From assembly GCA_001781625.1 (NCBI GenBank), contig MFLS01000002.1, forward strand, positions 19,957-66,039: 46,083 nt of DNA, in the 5' to 3' direction. The notes under the pieces are model-generated. The model had not been told where the DNA came from, made no database searches, and worked only from the letters and a program-made list of their open reading frames with translations. The translations under genes were made by a program, and so were the position numbers. Within the stretch, counting starts at the first letter, position 1. The number at the start of each line of letters is the position of its first letter. The stretch is from Candidatus Kaiserbacteria bacterium RIFCSPHIGHO2_12_FULL_56_13. GTDB lineage: Bacteria > Patescibacteriota > Minisyncoccia > Phycocordibacterales > Phycocordibacteraceae. Of the stretch, positions 13,505-21,472 are shown one piece after another.

Positions 13505-14431
13505 CTAGCGTGGCTGGCAGATAGCACCCACGGGGCAGAAGGCGAACGGATTTTGGGCGCCGCGCACTTCGTAGTGGAGGTGGGAGCCGGTCACTTTACC
13601 GGTCGCACCGACATAGCCGATCAGCTGTCCGCGGCCAACGCTTTGGCCAACTGTCGCGATGCCGTAATTCAGGTGGGCGTAGAGGGTTTGCGTGCCGTTG
13701 GCGTGTGAAATGACGACATAGTTGCCGTAACCACCGTTCCACGCGCCGTTGTTCCTCACGACGATGACGGCGCCCGGGGCGACGGCATAGACGGGCGTGC
13801 CCTTTGGTGCGCCAAAGTCGACCCCATTCCAGCCGTGGAGGCTTTGAGTGAGGATCGCGCCCGGCACCGGATTACCGAAATAGCCGGCAAAGGCCGCACC
13901 GCCCCCGCCGCGGAGCGTTGTGCCTGGAGCAGTACCCGAGGAGGCAGGCACGGCAAGTTCACCTCCGGGAACGATCAAGATCGAGCCGACTGCAAGCACG
14001 GTACCGGTGTCAAGGCCGTTGAAGTCGGCGATCTCGCCAGCATCGGCCTTGTACTTTTTCGCAATCGAAGCGAGAGTATCGCCCCTCTTGATCGTGTGTT
14101 CGACGCCCGAGACGGGGAGGATGACAAGCTGCTGCCCCGGGCGGATCACGCGTGCGCTCCCGAGATCGTTCGCCCAGATAATCGTATTGATAGAGACACT
14201 GAACATGCGCGAGATGTCAGACAAGGTATCGCCGGTACGCACAGTGTAGAGGGAGATCTGGCCTGGCGTTAGGGAACCGCTCACGTCGGCGGCAGTGCCC
14301 TCTGGCCCAGCGTCAGCGACGAGGGCGCTCCCGCCTGAAAGGGTTACCGGTGCGGGCCCCTTGGTCGGATTCGGGTCTTGATTTGTCGCGGCGTTGAGGA
14401 GAGCGAGGCTCGTGTCGTGCAAAACTGGCAT
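13505..14431 (-). CDS. LysM-repeat M23 peptidoglycan endopeptidase (apparent frameshift at 5' end)
   Basis: This is a secreted cell-wall hydrolase. Two LysM domains (YTVRTGDTLSDISRMF and HTIKRGDTLASIAKKY) bind peptidoglycan. The C-terminal M23 domain shows GWNGVDFGAPKGTPV (His/Asp zinc ligands, here x-x-x-D with the first His in LHGWNG), YAHLNYG, and GSHLHYEVR (H-x-H). The readable frame opens at ATG 14431, giving 308 aa without a signal peptide. In the same frame, upstream bases 14432-14550 encode a clear signal sequence but no start codon. Restoring one base in the GGG at 14549-14551 joins it to ATG 14580. Either the gene is frameshifted or one base is missing in the sequence. Confidence 0.88.
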   Translation of the reverse strand: MPVLHDTSLALLNAATNQDPNPTKGPAPVTLSGGSALVADAGPEGTAADVSGSLTPGQISLYTVRTGDTLSDISRMFSVSINTIIWANDLGSARVIRPGQQLVILPVSGVEHTIKRGDTLASIAKKYKADAGEIADFNGLDTGTVLAVGSILIVPGGELAVPASSGTAPGTTLRGGGGAAFAGYFGNPVPGAILTQSLHGWNGVDFGAPKGTPVYAVAPGAVIVVRNNGAWNGGYGNYVVISHANGTQTLYAHLNYGIATVGQSVGRGQLIGYVGATGKVTGSHLHYEVRGAQNPFAFCPVGAICQPR

Positions 14432-14580
14432 TCTCGATCCGGCGGCGTCGGCGTATGAAGAAAACGGCCAAAAGGCGCCCGCATTCGCAGGAGTGAAGGT
14501 TACAAATATGGCCAGAGCTATCGCGGCAAGATGTGGGATGAATACGATGGGAAGGTCGGGATTATCAGCCGGGCTTTCAT
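14432..14580 (-). other. Out-of-frame signal peptide of the M23 peptidase
   Basis: From ATG 14580 the minus strand reads MKARLIIPTF and soon stops. In the next frame, continuous with the peptidase, it encodes PIVFIPHLAAIALAIFVTF followed by TPANAG. One extra C in the CCC run (plus 14549-14551) fuses them into a textbook signal peptide with an A-N-A cleavage site. Confidence 0.7.
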
Positions 14581-14586
14581 GTACAA

Positions 14587-14608
14587 AAATGGCTTACCTA
14601 AGCCATTT
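14587..14608 (-). promoter_or_regulatory. Inverted repeat in the M23 gene leader
   Basis: AAATGGCTTA and TAAGCCATTT form a 10-bp inverted repeat with a 2-base centre, ending six bases before ATG 14580. In RNA it is followed by UUUUUG. It could be an operator or a 5' leader hairpin. Confidence 0.5.
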
Positions 14609-14639
14609 CTTTCGTGCCTCCAGAACTACCGATTGGAGC

Positions 14640-14667
14640 ATTTTAGCAGGATTTTGCTCCCAGTCAA
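14640..14667 (-). promoter_or_regulatory. Strong sigma-70-type promoter for the M23 peptidase
   Basis: On the minus strand TTGACT (14667-14662), a 16-base spacer and TAAAAT (14645-14640) are close to consensus. Transcription would begin near 14633, which supports ATG 14580 as the original start. Confidence 0.75.
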
Positions 14668-14714
14668 CCGACCAAAAAAGGGATTGGGGAGAGCTTTTGT
14701 ACCGCATTACCGCA

Positions 14715-15320
14715 CTACTGTTTGAAAACCTGGTCGACGATGCCGTATTTCTTCGCCTCTTCGGCGGTCATGAAGAAGTCGCGATCGACATCTTTTTGTA
14801 TCCGCTCGAGAGGTTGGCCCGTTTCTTTCGCGAGGATTCTGTTCAAACGATCGCGCGTCGAGAGGATGTGTTTTGCCGAGATCTCGATATCAGAGGCCTG
14901 GCCCTCGGCGCCGCCCAATGGTTGGTGGATCATTATCTCGGCGTTGGGGAGGGCGTAGCGCTTGCCCTTCGAGCCCGAGGCGAGGAGCCAGGCGCCGCCA
15001 GAGGCCGCCATGCCGACACACACCGTTGCGACATCGGGTTTGATGTGATTCATCGTGTCGACGATCGCCAAGGTTGAGGTGACCGAACCCCCCGGGCTGT
15101 TGATGTAGAGAGAGATGTCCTTTTTCGGGTCTTCAGATTCAAGAAAGAGGAGTTGGGCGATGATGAGGTTCGCCGAGTCGTTGTCGATCGGCCCGCCCAT
15201 GAAGATGACGCGCTCCTTAAGGAGCCGCGAGTAGATGTCGTACGCGCGTTCGCCAAACTGGCTCTTCTCGACGACCATGGGGACCAAATAGGAGGCACGG
15301 GGAAGTGGCGAGGTAATCAT
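14715..15320 (-). CDS. clpP: ATP-dependent Clp protease proteolytic subunit
   Basis: ClpP forms the tetradecameric chamber that degrades unfolded proteins delivered by Clp ATPases. At 201 aa it is full length. The triad is Ser107 (GMAASGGAWLL), His122 (MIHQPLGG) and Asp171 (DRDFFMTAEEA). The family usually reads AASMGA, so Gly after Ser is a small oddity. LYINSPGGSV forms the oxyanion region. It is the last gene of a minus-strand cluster with ppa and nusA. No Clp ATPase gene lies in the window. Confidence 0.97.
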   Translation of the reverse strand: MITSPLPRASYLVPMVVEKSQFGERAYDIYSRLLKERVIFMGGPIDNDSANLIIAQLLFLESEDPKKDISLYINSPGGSVTSTLAIVDTMNHIKPDVATVCVGMAASGGAWLLASGSKGKRYALPNAEIMIHQPLGGAEGQASDIEISAKHILSTRDRLNRILAKETGQPLERIQKDVDRDFFMTAEEAKKYGIVDQVFKQ

Positions 15321-15331
15321 AGGTAAAGTGG

Positions 15332-15514
15332 TTAAAATTGTTGCGATTCAAGCTGTTCAATGAGCGCGCGCTCTTCAGCGACGCGTTTGCCCCACGCATA
15401 GAGAGCGCCAACGATAATCATGAGGATAATGATGACGAGCGAGATGATAGTACCCCACGACTGCTGGCGTGGCGAGGGCGGCTTGATGATGGGTGTCGAT
15501 GAGGAAGGGGGCAT
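15332..15514 (-). CDS. Small single-pass membrane protein (60 aa)
   Basis: A Pro/Ser-rich N-terminal tail (about 18 residues) is followed by one strong transmembrane helix (IISLVIIILMIIVGALYAW) and a charged C-terminal helix. It lies 11 bases upstream of clpP and downstream of ppa on the same strand, so it is very likely translated as part of that operon. I do not recognise it. A role as a membrane adaptor near ClpP is conceivable but only positional. Confidence 0.65.
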   Translation of the reverse strand: MPPSSSTPIIKPPSPRQQSWGTIISLVIIILMIIVGALYAWGKRVAEERALIEQLESQQF

Positions 15515-15526
15515 GGTTATTTTCCA

Positions 15527-16057
15527 CTAGGCGGCCCCTTTGGGGTTCTCTTTATACATCTTGCACGCGCGCTCAAATGCCGCTTGCGCTTCGCCTGCTC
15601 CTTCATATTCGCCGATTGAAACCTCTTTGTCCTGCAGTTTCTTGTAGGTGACGAAAAAGTGCGCGATCTCTTTCAGCGTGTGCGCGTTGACATCTTTGAG
15701 CTCTTTGATGCTTGCAAAGCGCGGGTCGTCTGCCGGGACCGCGATGACCTTTTCATCGGGATCGCCGTCGTCGATCATCGGCATGATGGCGACGGGGCGA
15801 GCGCGCACCAAGATACCGGGCGCAAGCGGTACGGTCGTGAGGAGGACGACATCAAGCGCATCGCCATCGTCCCACAAGGTTTGCGGCACGAAACCGTAGT
15901 CGAAAGGATACGCTTGAGCGGTGTGGAGGACGCGATCAAGGGCAATGAGACCCGTTTTTTTGTCGATCTCGTATTTGTTTTGCGAGCCGCGCGGGATCTC
16001 AATGACGACATTCATTTCTTCTTTCGTTCCTGGCGCGATATCGTGAAGCAGGTTCAT
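15527..16057 (-). CDS. ppa: Inorganic pyrophosphatase (family I)
   Basis: It hydrolyses pyrophosphate, pulling nucleic acid and protein synthesis forward. The 176-aa soluble enzyme has VVIEIPRGSQNKYEIDKKTG (substrate lysine and arginine), YPFDYGFVPQT and the signature DGDALDVVLL with its metal-binding aspartates, then DDGDPDEKVIAVP. All catalytic positions are present. It lies 9 bases downstream of nusA on the same strand. Confidence 0.97.
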   Translation of the reverse strand: MNLLHDIAPGTKEEMNVVIEIPRGSQNKYEIDKKTGLIALDRVLHTAQAYPFDYGFVPQTLWDDGDALDVVLLTTVPLAPGILVRARPVAIMPMIDDGDPDEKVIAVPADDPRFASIKELKDVNAHTLKEIAHFFVTYKKLQDKEVSIGEYEGAGEAQAAFERACKMYKENPKGAA

Positions 16058-16066
16058 ATTTTTATT

Positions 16067-17455
16067 TTACTCGTTCGGGGCCTCCTTGTCTCTATCCTCC
16101 TCTTTGTCAGCCATCGTCTCGTCGCCTGCGGGAGTGGGCGTGAGCTCCTCTTCAGCGGGGAGAGCAGTCTTCTCTGCCGCCTCTTCGGTGATGATTTCGG
16201 CGCTCTCGGTAGGAGAGATTCCTGCCTCGACTGCAGCATTATCCTTCTCACCCCCCTCTGCCGAGAGGTCAACGACGGGCTCCTCGGCGATGGTGACGGC
16301 CTCACCGTCTGTGCCCGCAACGCTCGCGCCTTTTGCAGAGATGATATCGATGTTCCACCCCGTAAGCTTGGCCGCGAGCCGCACATTTTGCCCGCCGCGC
16401 CCGATCGCGAGTGACTGCTCGTCTTCTGATACGGTCACGGTCGCGCGGTGCGCCGCTTCATCGAGCGAGACCTCGAGGGGCGAGGCGGGCGACAAGGCCT
16501 CTTTGATGAAGGAGGCGGCGGTATCACTCCACTCGATGATGTCGATGCGCTCGCCGCCGAGCTCGCTCATGACGGTTGAGACCCTTACGCCACGCTGACC
16601 CACTAGGGAGCCCACTGGGTCGACATGCGGGTCAAGCGACGCGACGGCGATCTTCGTGCGACTCCCCGGCTCGCGCGCGATCGCTTTGATCTCGATCGCG
16701 CCTGATGCAAGTTCAGGCGCTTCTTGCTCGAAGAGTTTCACGACGAATTTCGGGTGCGCGCGCGAGAGGCGTAAATAGACGCTTCTAAAACCTTCCTCGA
16801 CATTGTAGAGATAGGCCCTGACGCGCTCGCCCGGGCGATAGCGCTCGCCCGGGATCTGCTCTTCATAAGGGATCACGCCCGTTGTCCTCCCCAAGTCGAC
16901 AAATATCGCGCCGCGCTCCATCCTTTGCATCACCCCGCCGACGATCTCACCTTTTTTCTCGGCAAACTCTTCGAGCATCGAGCGCTTTTCGGCCTCGCGC
17001 ACCTTTTGGATCACCACTTGCTTGGCGGTCTGCGCGGCTATGCGGCCGAAATCCTCTTGGGGCTCGAGCGGGAAGACGATCTCACTCCCCAGTTCAGCTC
17101 CCTTTTTGATACGGCGCGCGTCTTCGAGGAGGATATGCTTTTCGGCGTCAAAGCGCGGGAGCTCGCCCTCGACGACCTGCTCTTCTTCATGCGGATGGTG
17201 GAGTGCGGGCGGGGGCTCCTCGTCTCCATCGGGGAAGCGCACAAGCCCTTCATTGACGACGGTCTTGACCTGTTCGAAAGAGATAGTGCCCGTGTGCATA
17301 TCGAGCTTCGCGCGGATGACCTGCCCGCGCTTGCCGTATTCGCGCTTGTAGGCGGTTGCCATCGCGTTCTCGATTGCGTCGATCATAGTCTCGCGCGTGA
17401 TACCGCGATCTTCGAACTCGCCGAGCACTGCATTGATGGTCTTGAGATCTAACAT
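16067..17455 (-). CDS. nusA: Transcription termination/antitermination factor NusA
   Basis: NusA binds RNA polymerase and nascent RNA to control pausing and termination. The 462-aa protein has the N-terminal polymerase-binding domain, an S1 domain (GAIFVDLGRTTGVIPYEEQIPG), and two KH domains (LVGQRGVRVSTVMSELGGERI and IGRGGQNVRLAAKLTGWNIDI). An acidic Glu/Ala-rich tail of about 90 residues replaces the C-terminal repeats of proteobacterial NusA. The N-terminal domain has an insertion (about residues 75-115) rich in Glu and Pro. The gene is divergent from pilB across a 122-base region. Confidence 0.96.
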   Translation of the reverse strand: MLDLKTINAVLGEFEDRGITRETMIDAIENAMATAYKREYGKRGQVIRAKLDMHTGTISFEQVKTVVNEGLVRFPDGDEEPPPALHHPHEEEQVVEGELPRFDAEKHILLEDARRIKKGAELGSEIVFPLEPQEDFGRIAAQTAKQVVIQKVREAEKRSMLEEFAEKKGEIVGGVMQRMERGAIFVDLGRTTGVIPYEEQIPGERYRPGERVRAYLYNVEEGFRSVYLRLSRAHPKFVVKLFEQEAPELASGAIEIKAIAREPGSRTKIAVASLDPHVDPVGSLVGQRGVRVSTVMSELGGERIDIIEWSDTAASFIKEALSPASPLEVSLDEAAHRATVTVSEDEQSLAIGRGGQNVRLAAKLTGWNIDIISAKGASVAGTDGEAVTIAEEPVVDLSAEGGEKDNAAVEAGISPTESAEIITEEAAEKTALPAEEELTPTPAGDETMADKEEDRDKEAPNE

Positions 17456-17540
17456 ATGGATTATGTATGTCGCACTTTATAAAGAAAGCCCCAAAGGGGC
17501 ATCCAGTTGCCTATAAAAATACCCGAGTGTGGGGACGAAG

Positions 17541-17577
17541 TCAATACCCCTCGCGCGCGCGTTATACTTTTATCTAT
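17541..17577 (+). promoter_or_regulatory. pilB promoter, near-leaderless
   Basis: TATACT (17563-17568) lies nine bases before ATG 17578, with TCAATA 16 bases upstream as a weak -35. The region between nusA and pilB also holds a CTTTATAAAG palindrome (about 17475-17484) and a GCCCC-aaa-GGGGC hairpin near 17490. Confidence 0.55.
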
Positions 17578-19323
17578 ATGCACGTTTCGGAGAGCGAGCT
17601 CAAGGACTTTATCGTTGATTCGGGTCTTGTCTCCCGCAAAGATATCGATGCCGCTCTCGTCGAGGCGAAGAAGCGCGGGTTGCCTCTTGGCGATGTTTTG
17701 GTCGGTAGCGGTGCCTTGACCGAGGACGCCCTACGGCGCATCCAGGCCTATGTGCTCGGCATCCCCTTCGTGAGCTTGAAGGAGCACAAGATACCGGTCG
17801 ATGTGCTGGCGCTCATCCCCGAGCCGATCGCCCGCACGCACAACATCATCGCTTTTAAGAAGGAGGCAGACACTCTCGCGGTTGCGATGCTCGATGTCGA
17901 GGATCTGCAATCTATCGAATCGGTACGCAAAAAGACCGAACTCAAGATTTTGCCGCGCTTGACTGATACCGATTCGATCAAGCATGCGCTTTTGCAGTAT
18001 CAAAAGTCCTTGAAGGACGAGTTCGGCGACATCATCTCGACCGAGGCAGGAAAGTTGCGTGTCGTCGCGGCCGAGGCCGAGACCTCGGGCGAAGAGCTTA
18101 AGAAGATGGCCGAAGATCTGCCTATCGTGCGCATCGTCGATACCTTGTTGAAACATGCCATCGTGCAAGACGCCTCTGATATCCACATCGAACCCATGGA
18201 GCAAGAGGTGCTCGTCCGTTACAGGATTGATGGCATTCTCCATGACGCGATGACCTTGCCGAAGGCCGCGGCGCCGGGTCTTGTCGCGCGCATCAAGGTC
18301 TTGTCGAACTTGAAGCTTGATGAGAAGCGCCTGCCGCAAGACGGCCGTTTCAAGATGGAGACCGAAGGCGACAGGGTCTCCTTTCGCGTCTCGGTGTTAC
18401 CGACCTTTTACGGCGAGAAGATCGTCATGCGCCTCCTCCGTGAGACCGGCGAGGGTTTCACCCTCGAGGCGCTCGGCTTTCACGGCCAAAGCTTAGAGCG
18501 CATCCACAGCGCTCTCAAACAAACGACCGGCATCATCCTTGCGTCAGGGCCGACCGGGAGCGGCAAAACGACGACCCTCTACACGATGCTCGACATCTTG
18601 AATACGCCCGATGTGAATATCTCGACGATCGAAGACCCCATCGAATACCAGATGAAGCGGGTCAACCAGACACAGGTCGCACCGGCGATCGGCTTTACCT
18701 TCGCCAATGGACTGCGTTCTCTCGTGCGCCAAGACCCCGACATCATCATGATAGGCGAGATCCGCGACGGCGAGACGGCCTCGCTCGCGATCAATGCCGC
18801 GCTGACCGGCCACCTCGTCCTCTCGACGATCCATACCAACTCGGCTGCAGGCGCGATCCCGCGTTTGATCGACATGGGCGTCGAGCCCTTTCTCCTCGTC
18901 TCGACCGTGAAAGTCATCATCGGTCAGCGCCTCGTGCGCCGTCTCACCGAGGCGAAAAAGGAGCACAAGCTCACCAAGGCCGAGCGTGCACAGATCGCCC
19001 TCGACGCGCACTTTGACGCGGCGCTCGCGGCGCTCAAAGAGGAGAAACTGCTCAAGGAGAATACGACAATCGAATCGGTGCCGTTTTATAAGCCCGAGCC
19101 GTCGGGCGACAGCGAGGACGGCTACAAGAGCCGTATCGGCATTCACGAAGTACTCGCGGTCTCCTCCGCGATACGCGAAGTCATCTTGCGTAAAGGCACC
19201 TCTGATGCCATCGAGACGCAGGCCAAGAGCGAAGGCATGCTCACAATGCTCGAAGACGGCCTCTATAAGGCCGTGCGCGGCGTCACCTCGCTTGAAGAGG
19301 TATTGCGTGCCGTCACCGAATAG
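17578..19323 (+). CDS. pilB: Type IV pilus assembly/extension ATPase PilB
   Basis: This is the motor ATPase that extrudes the pilus at the inner face of the membrane. The 581-aa protein has an MshEN-type N-terminal domain, LPIVRIVDTLLKHAI, SDIHIEP, Walker A GPTGSGKTTTLY near residue 325, the Asp box (STIEDPIEYQM), Walker B (IIMIGEIRDGETA) and the His box (LVLSTIHTN). The tetracysteine zinc knuckle usual in PilB/GspE C-termini is absent; that segment is a Lys/Glu/Ala-rich linker with no cysteine. It is the first gene of the pilus operon, with pilC two bases after its stop. Confidence 0.96.
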   Translation: MHVSESELKDFIVDSGLVSRKDIDAALVEAKKRGLPLGDVLVGSGALTEDALRRIQAYVLGIPFVSLKEHKIPVDVLALIPEPIARTHNIIAFKKEADTLAVAMLDVEDLQSIESVRKKTELKILPRLTDTDSIKHALLQYQKSLKDEFGDIISTEAGKLRVVAAEAETSGEELKKMAEDLPIVRIVDTLLKHAIVQDASDIHIEPMEQEVLVRYRIDGILHDAMTLPKAAAPGLVARIKVLSNLKLDEKRLPQDGRFKMETEGDRVSFRVSVLPTFYGEKIVMRLLRETGEGFTLEALGFHGQSLERIHSALKQTTGIILASGPTGSGKTTTLYTMLDILNTPDVNISTIEDPIEYQMKRVNQTQVAPAIGFTFANGLRSLVRQDPDIIMIGEIRDGETASLAINAALTGHLVLSTIHTNSAAGAIPRLIDMGVEPFLLVSTVKVIIGQRLVRRLTEAKKEHKLTKAERAQIALDAHFDAALAALKEEKLLKENTTIESVPFYKPEPSGDSEDGYKSRIGIHEVLAVSSAIREVILRKGTSDAIETQAKSEGMLTMLEDGLYKAVRGVTSLEEVLRAVTE

Positions 19324-19325
19324 CC

Positions 19326-20537
19326 ATGAAATTTCGTGTCACGATAAAAAAACCCGGAGCGAAAGACGAAGATCGCATCATCGAAGCTGCGTCACGCTTT
19401 GCGGTGTATGACGCAGTGCAGAAGGAGGGGGGAACGGTCGCCGCGATAGTCGAGGGCGGCGGGTTTGCGCTCCCGACGAAGTTCAACTTTGTGATCGGGA
19501 CAGGGGTGAAACGCCAAGAGATCATCACCGTAGCCACCAACCTCTCGGCGATGCTCTCTGCCGGCCTCGCGCTCGCGCGCGCCCTCTCGGTCTTGGAACG
19601 GCAGTCGCGGAACGCGCGCCTCAAGGAGATCATTACAAACATCGTCGCGACGGTGACCAAAGGCGCGACATTTCATGAGGCCCTGGCCTTGTACCCCAGG
19701 GTCTTTTCGAAGCTCTTTGTTGCCATGGTGAAAGCGGGTGAAGAGTCGGGAGGGCTCGCGACCTCTCTCAAGGTCGTCGGTATGCAGATGGAGCGCGCCG
19801 AAGAGCTCGCGCGCAAGGTCAAGGGAGCGATGATTTACCCGGCGATCGTCATTGCGGCCATTATTGTCGTCACCATATTGATGCTCGTGTTCGTCGTGCC
19901 GACCTTGTCAACGACTTTTAAGGAGCTTGGCGTCGAACTGCCGCTTGCGACCCGGGTAATCGTCGGCACCTCTGATTTCATGGTGAACAACGTGTTTCTG
20001 GTGCTGATCCTCGTTGTCCTTGTCATCGCGGGTGCGATTGTCTTTGCGCGCGGAGAGACGGGGCGCGGGCTGATCCTCAAAGCGGCGCTCATGCTACCGG
20101 TCATCGGCGAGATAGTGCGAGAGACCTTTGCGGCGCGCGCTTCGCGCACTCTCGCCTCGCTCCTTGCTTCGGGCGTCCCCGTCTTGAGCGCTCTCGAGAT
20201 CACCGAAGAGGTGGTCGGCGCCCCGCTCTTTGCCCTCGTGCTTCGCGATGCTGCCGCCCGAGTCAAGAAGGGTGACCCTCTTTCTGCATCCTTCATCGAG
20301 CACCCAGAGCTCTATCCCCTCATGATGAGCGACATGATCGCGGTCGGTGAAGAGACCGGAAAGCTCTCGGAGATGCTTCAGCAGGTGGCTGAGTTTTACG
20401 AGGGAGATGTCGCACAGAAGACCAAGGACCTCTCAACGATCATCGAGCCCTTGCTCATGCTCTTTATCGGAGGCGTCGTCGGCATTTTTGCCGTCGCGAT
20501 GATCTCGCCAATCTACTCACTTTCTGAAGCGATTTGA
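19326..20537 (+). CDS. pilC: Type IV pilus inner-membrane platform protein PilC
   Basis: It anchors the pilus motor in the membrane. At 403 aa it has two tandem GspF domains, each with the G-x-x-L...E-x-S/T-G motif (VKAGEESGGLATSL near residue 140; IAVGEETGKLSEML near residue 340), and three transmembrane segments (about 170-195, 220-240 and 375-400). The start codon lies directly after pilB, and its stop overlaps the next pilin gene region. The N-terminal domain is full length. Confidence 0.96.
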   Translation: MKFRVTIKKPGAKDEDRIIEAASRFAVYDAVQKEGGTVAAIVEGGGFALPTKFNFVIGTGVKRQEIITVATNLSAMLSAGLALARALSVLERQSRNARLKEIITNIVATVTKGATFHEALALYPRVFSKLFVAMVKAGEESGGLATSLKVVGMQMERAEELARKVKGAMIYPAIVIAAIIVVTILMLVFVVPTLSTTFKELGVELPLATRVIVGTSDFMVNNVFLVLILVVLVIAGAIVFARGETGRGLILKAALMLPVIGEIVRETFAARASRTLASLLASGVPVLSALEITEEVVGAPLFALVLRDAAARVKKGDPLSASFIEHPELYPLMMSDMIAVGEETGKLSEMLQQVAEFYEGDVAQKTKDLSTIIEPLLMLFIGGVVGIFAVAMISPIYSLSEAI

Positions 20538-20539
20538 GT

Positions 20540-20914
20540 ATGCGGGGATTCTCATACATCGAACTCATTGTTACTCTCGCTCTCGTTGGTGTAATCTTGA
20601 CAGTGTTCTTAGCACTCCTCTCCCCCCTCCCGCTCGCTCGTGTTGCCGAGCACCGGTCAATCGCTCTTGCCGTTGCTGAAAATGAGCTCGATGCTCTGCG
20701 TGCAGCGGGCTATGGTGTACTCCCCGAAAGTGGATCGTGGAGTGCACCAGAACTCGCTCTTCTCCCTTCAGGGGCAGGGACGCGCACGGTAACTGATTAC
20801 AATGATACGACCAAGCAAGTCGTGGTGAACGTCACGTGGAGCGAGATTGAGAGCACAACGCCCTATTCAATAACGCTTTCCACACTCATCACAATTGTCG
20901 GCGGTATACCATGA
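20540..20914 (+). CDS. Type IV pseudopilin, minor pilin 1
   Basis: The 124-aa protein starts MRGFSYIELIVTLALVGVIL, a class III prepilin signal: Gly before the cleavage site, Phe at position +1 and Glu at +5. The hydrophobic helix packs in the pilus core. The globular part is small with no cysteine pair. It follows pilC by two bases and overlaps the next gene by four (ATGA). A prepilin peptidase is not in the window. Confidence 0.85.
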   Translation: MRGFSYIELIVTLALVGVILTVFLALLSPLPLARVAEHRSIALAVAENELDALRAAGYGVLPESGSWSAPELALLPSGAGTRTVTDYNDTTKQVVVNVTWSEIESTTPYSITLSTLITIVGGIP

Positions 20915-21468
20915 TAAATCGCACAGCAGGATACACTCTTGTCGAAACGGTCATCATCGTCGGTCTTGTGGCGATGCTCTTCTTGGCGCTTTTTACTCTC
21001 TTTGTCACTGCAAGCCGCATTTTTTCCCACGAACAGCGAGCCGCTGGCGCTGCCTATGAGGCGCGTACGACCATACGAGAGATTCAGATCATGGCGCGTG
21101 CAGCACACTCCGTCGTTGACTCGGTCGTAATCAACACTACTACCTATACGACCGACATGAACTCGACGCTGGTCTTAGCTCTTCCCGCAATCAACACGCT
21201 TTATGACGTGATCCCTAGTGCATACGACCACGTAGTCTTTTCTCTTTCCGGCAGTGAGCTTACAAAAATCGTTTCTCCGCATGCGGCAAGCGCGCGCGCG
21301 CCCATCGATAAAACGCTCTCCAAACTCGTTGCCGACCTCACTTTTGCCTATGATAGCCCTACTCCTTCTGATGCGCGCTCTATTGATGTCACCATCATCA
21401 CCGAGGCATCCACGCAATTGGGGACAAAATCATATACGCTCGTCGGGCGAGCCCATATGCGCAACTAG
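20911..21468 (+). CDS. Type IV pseudopilin, minor pilin 2
   Basis: The 185-aa protein has a prepilin leader (NRTAGYTLVETVIIVGLVAM) with Glu at +5 and a hydrophobic helix, then a beta-rich domain resembling PulJ/PilW-type minor pseudopilins. Its ATG overlaps the stop of minor pilin 1, so translation is likely coupled. It probably sits in the tip complex with its two neighbours. Confidence 0.85.
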   Translation: MINRTAGYTLVETVIIVGLVAMLFLALFTLFVTASRIFSHEQRAAGAAYEARTTIREIQIMARAAHSVVDSVVINTTTYTTDMNSTLVLALPAINTLYDVIPSAYDHVVFSLSGSELTKIVSPHAASARAPIDKTLSKLVADLTFAYDSPTPSDARSIDVTIITEASTQLGTKSYTLVGRAHMRN

Positions 21469-21472
21469 ACAT

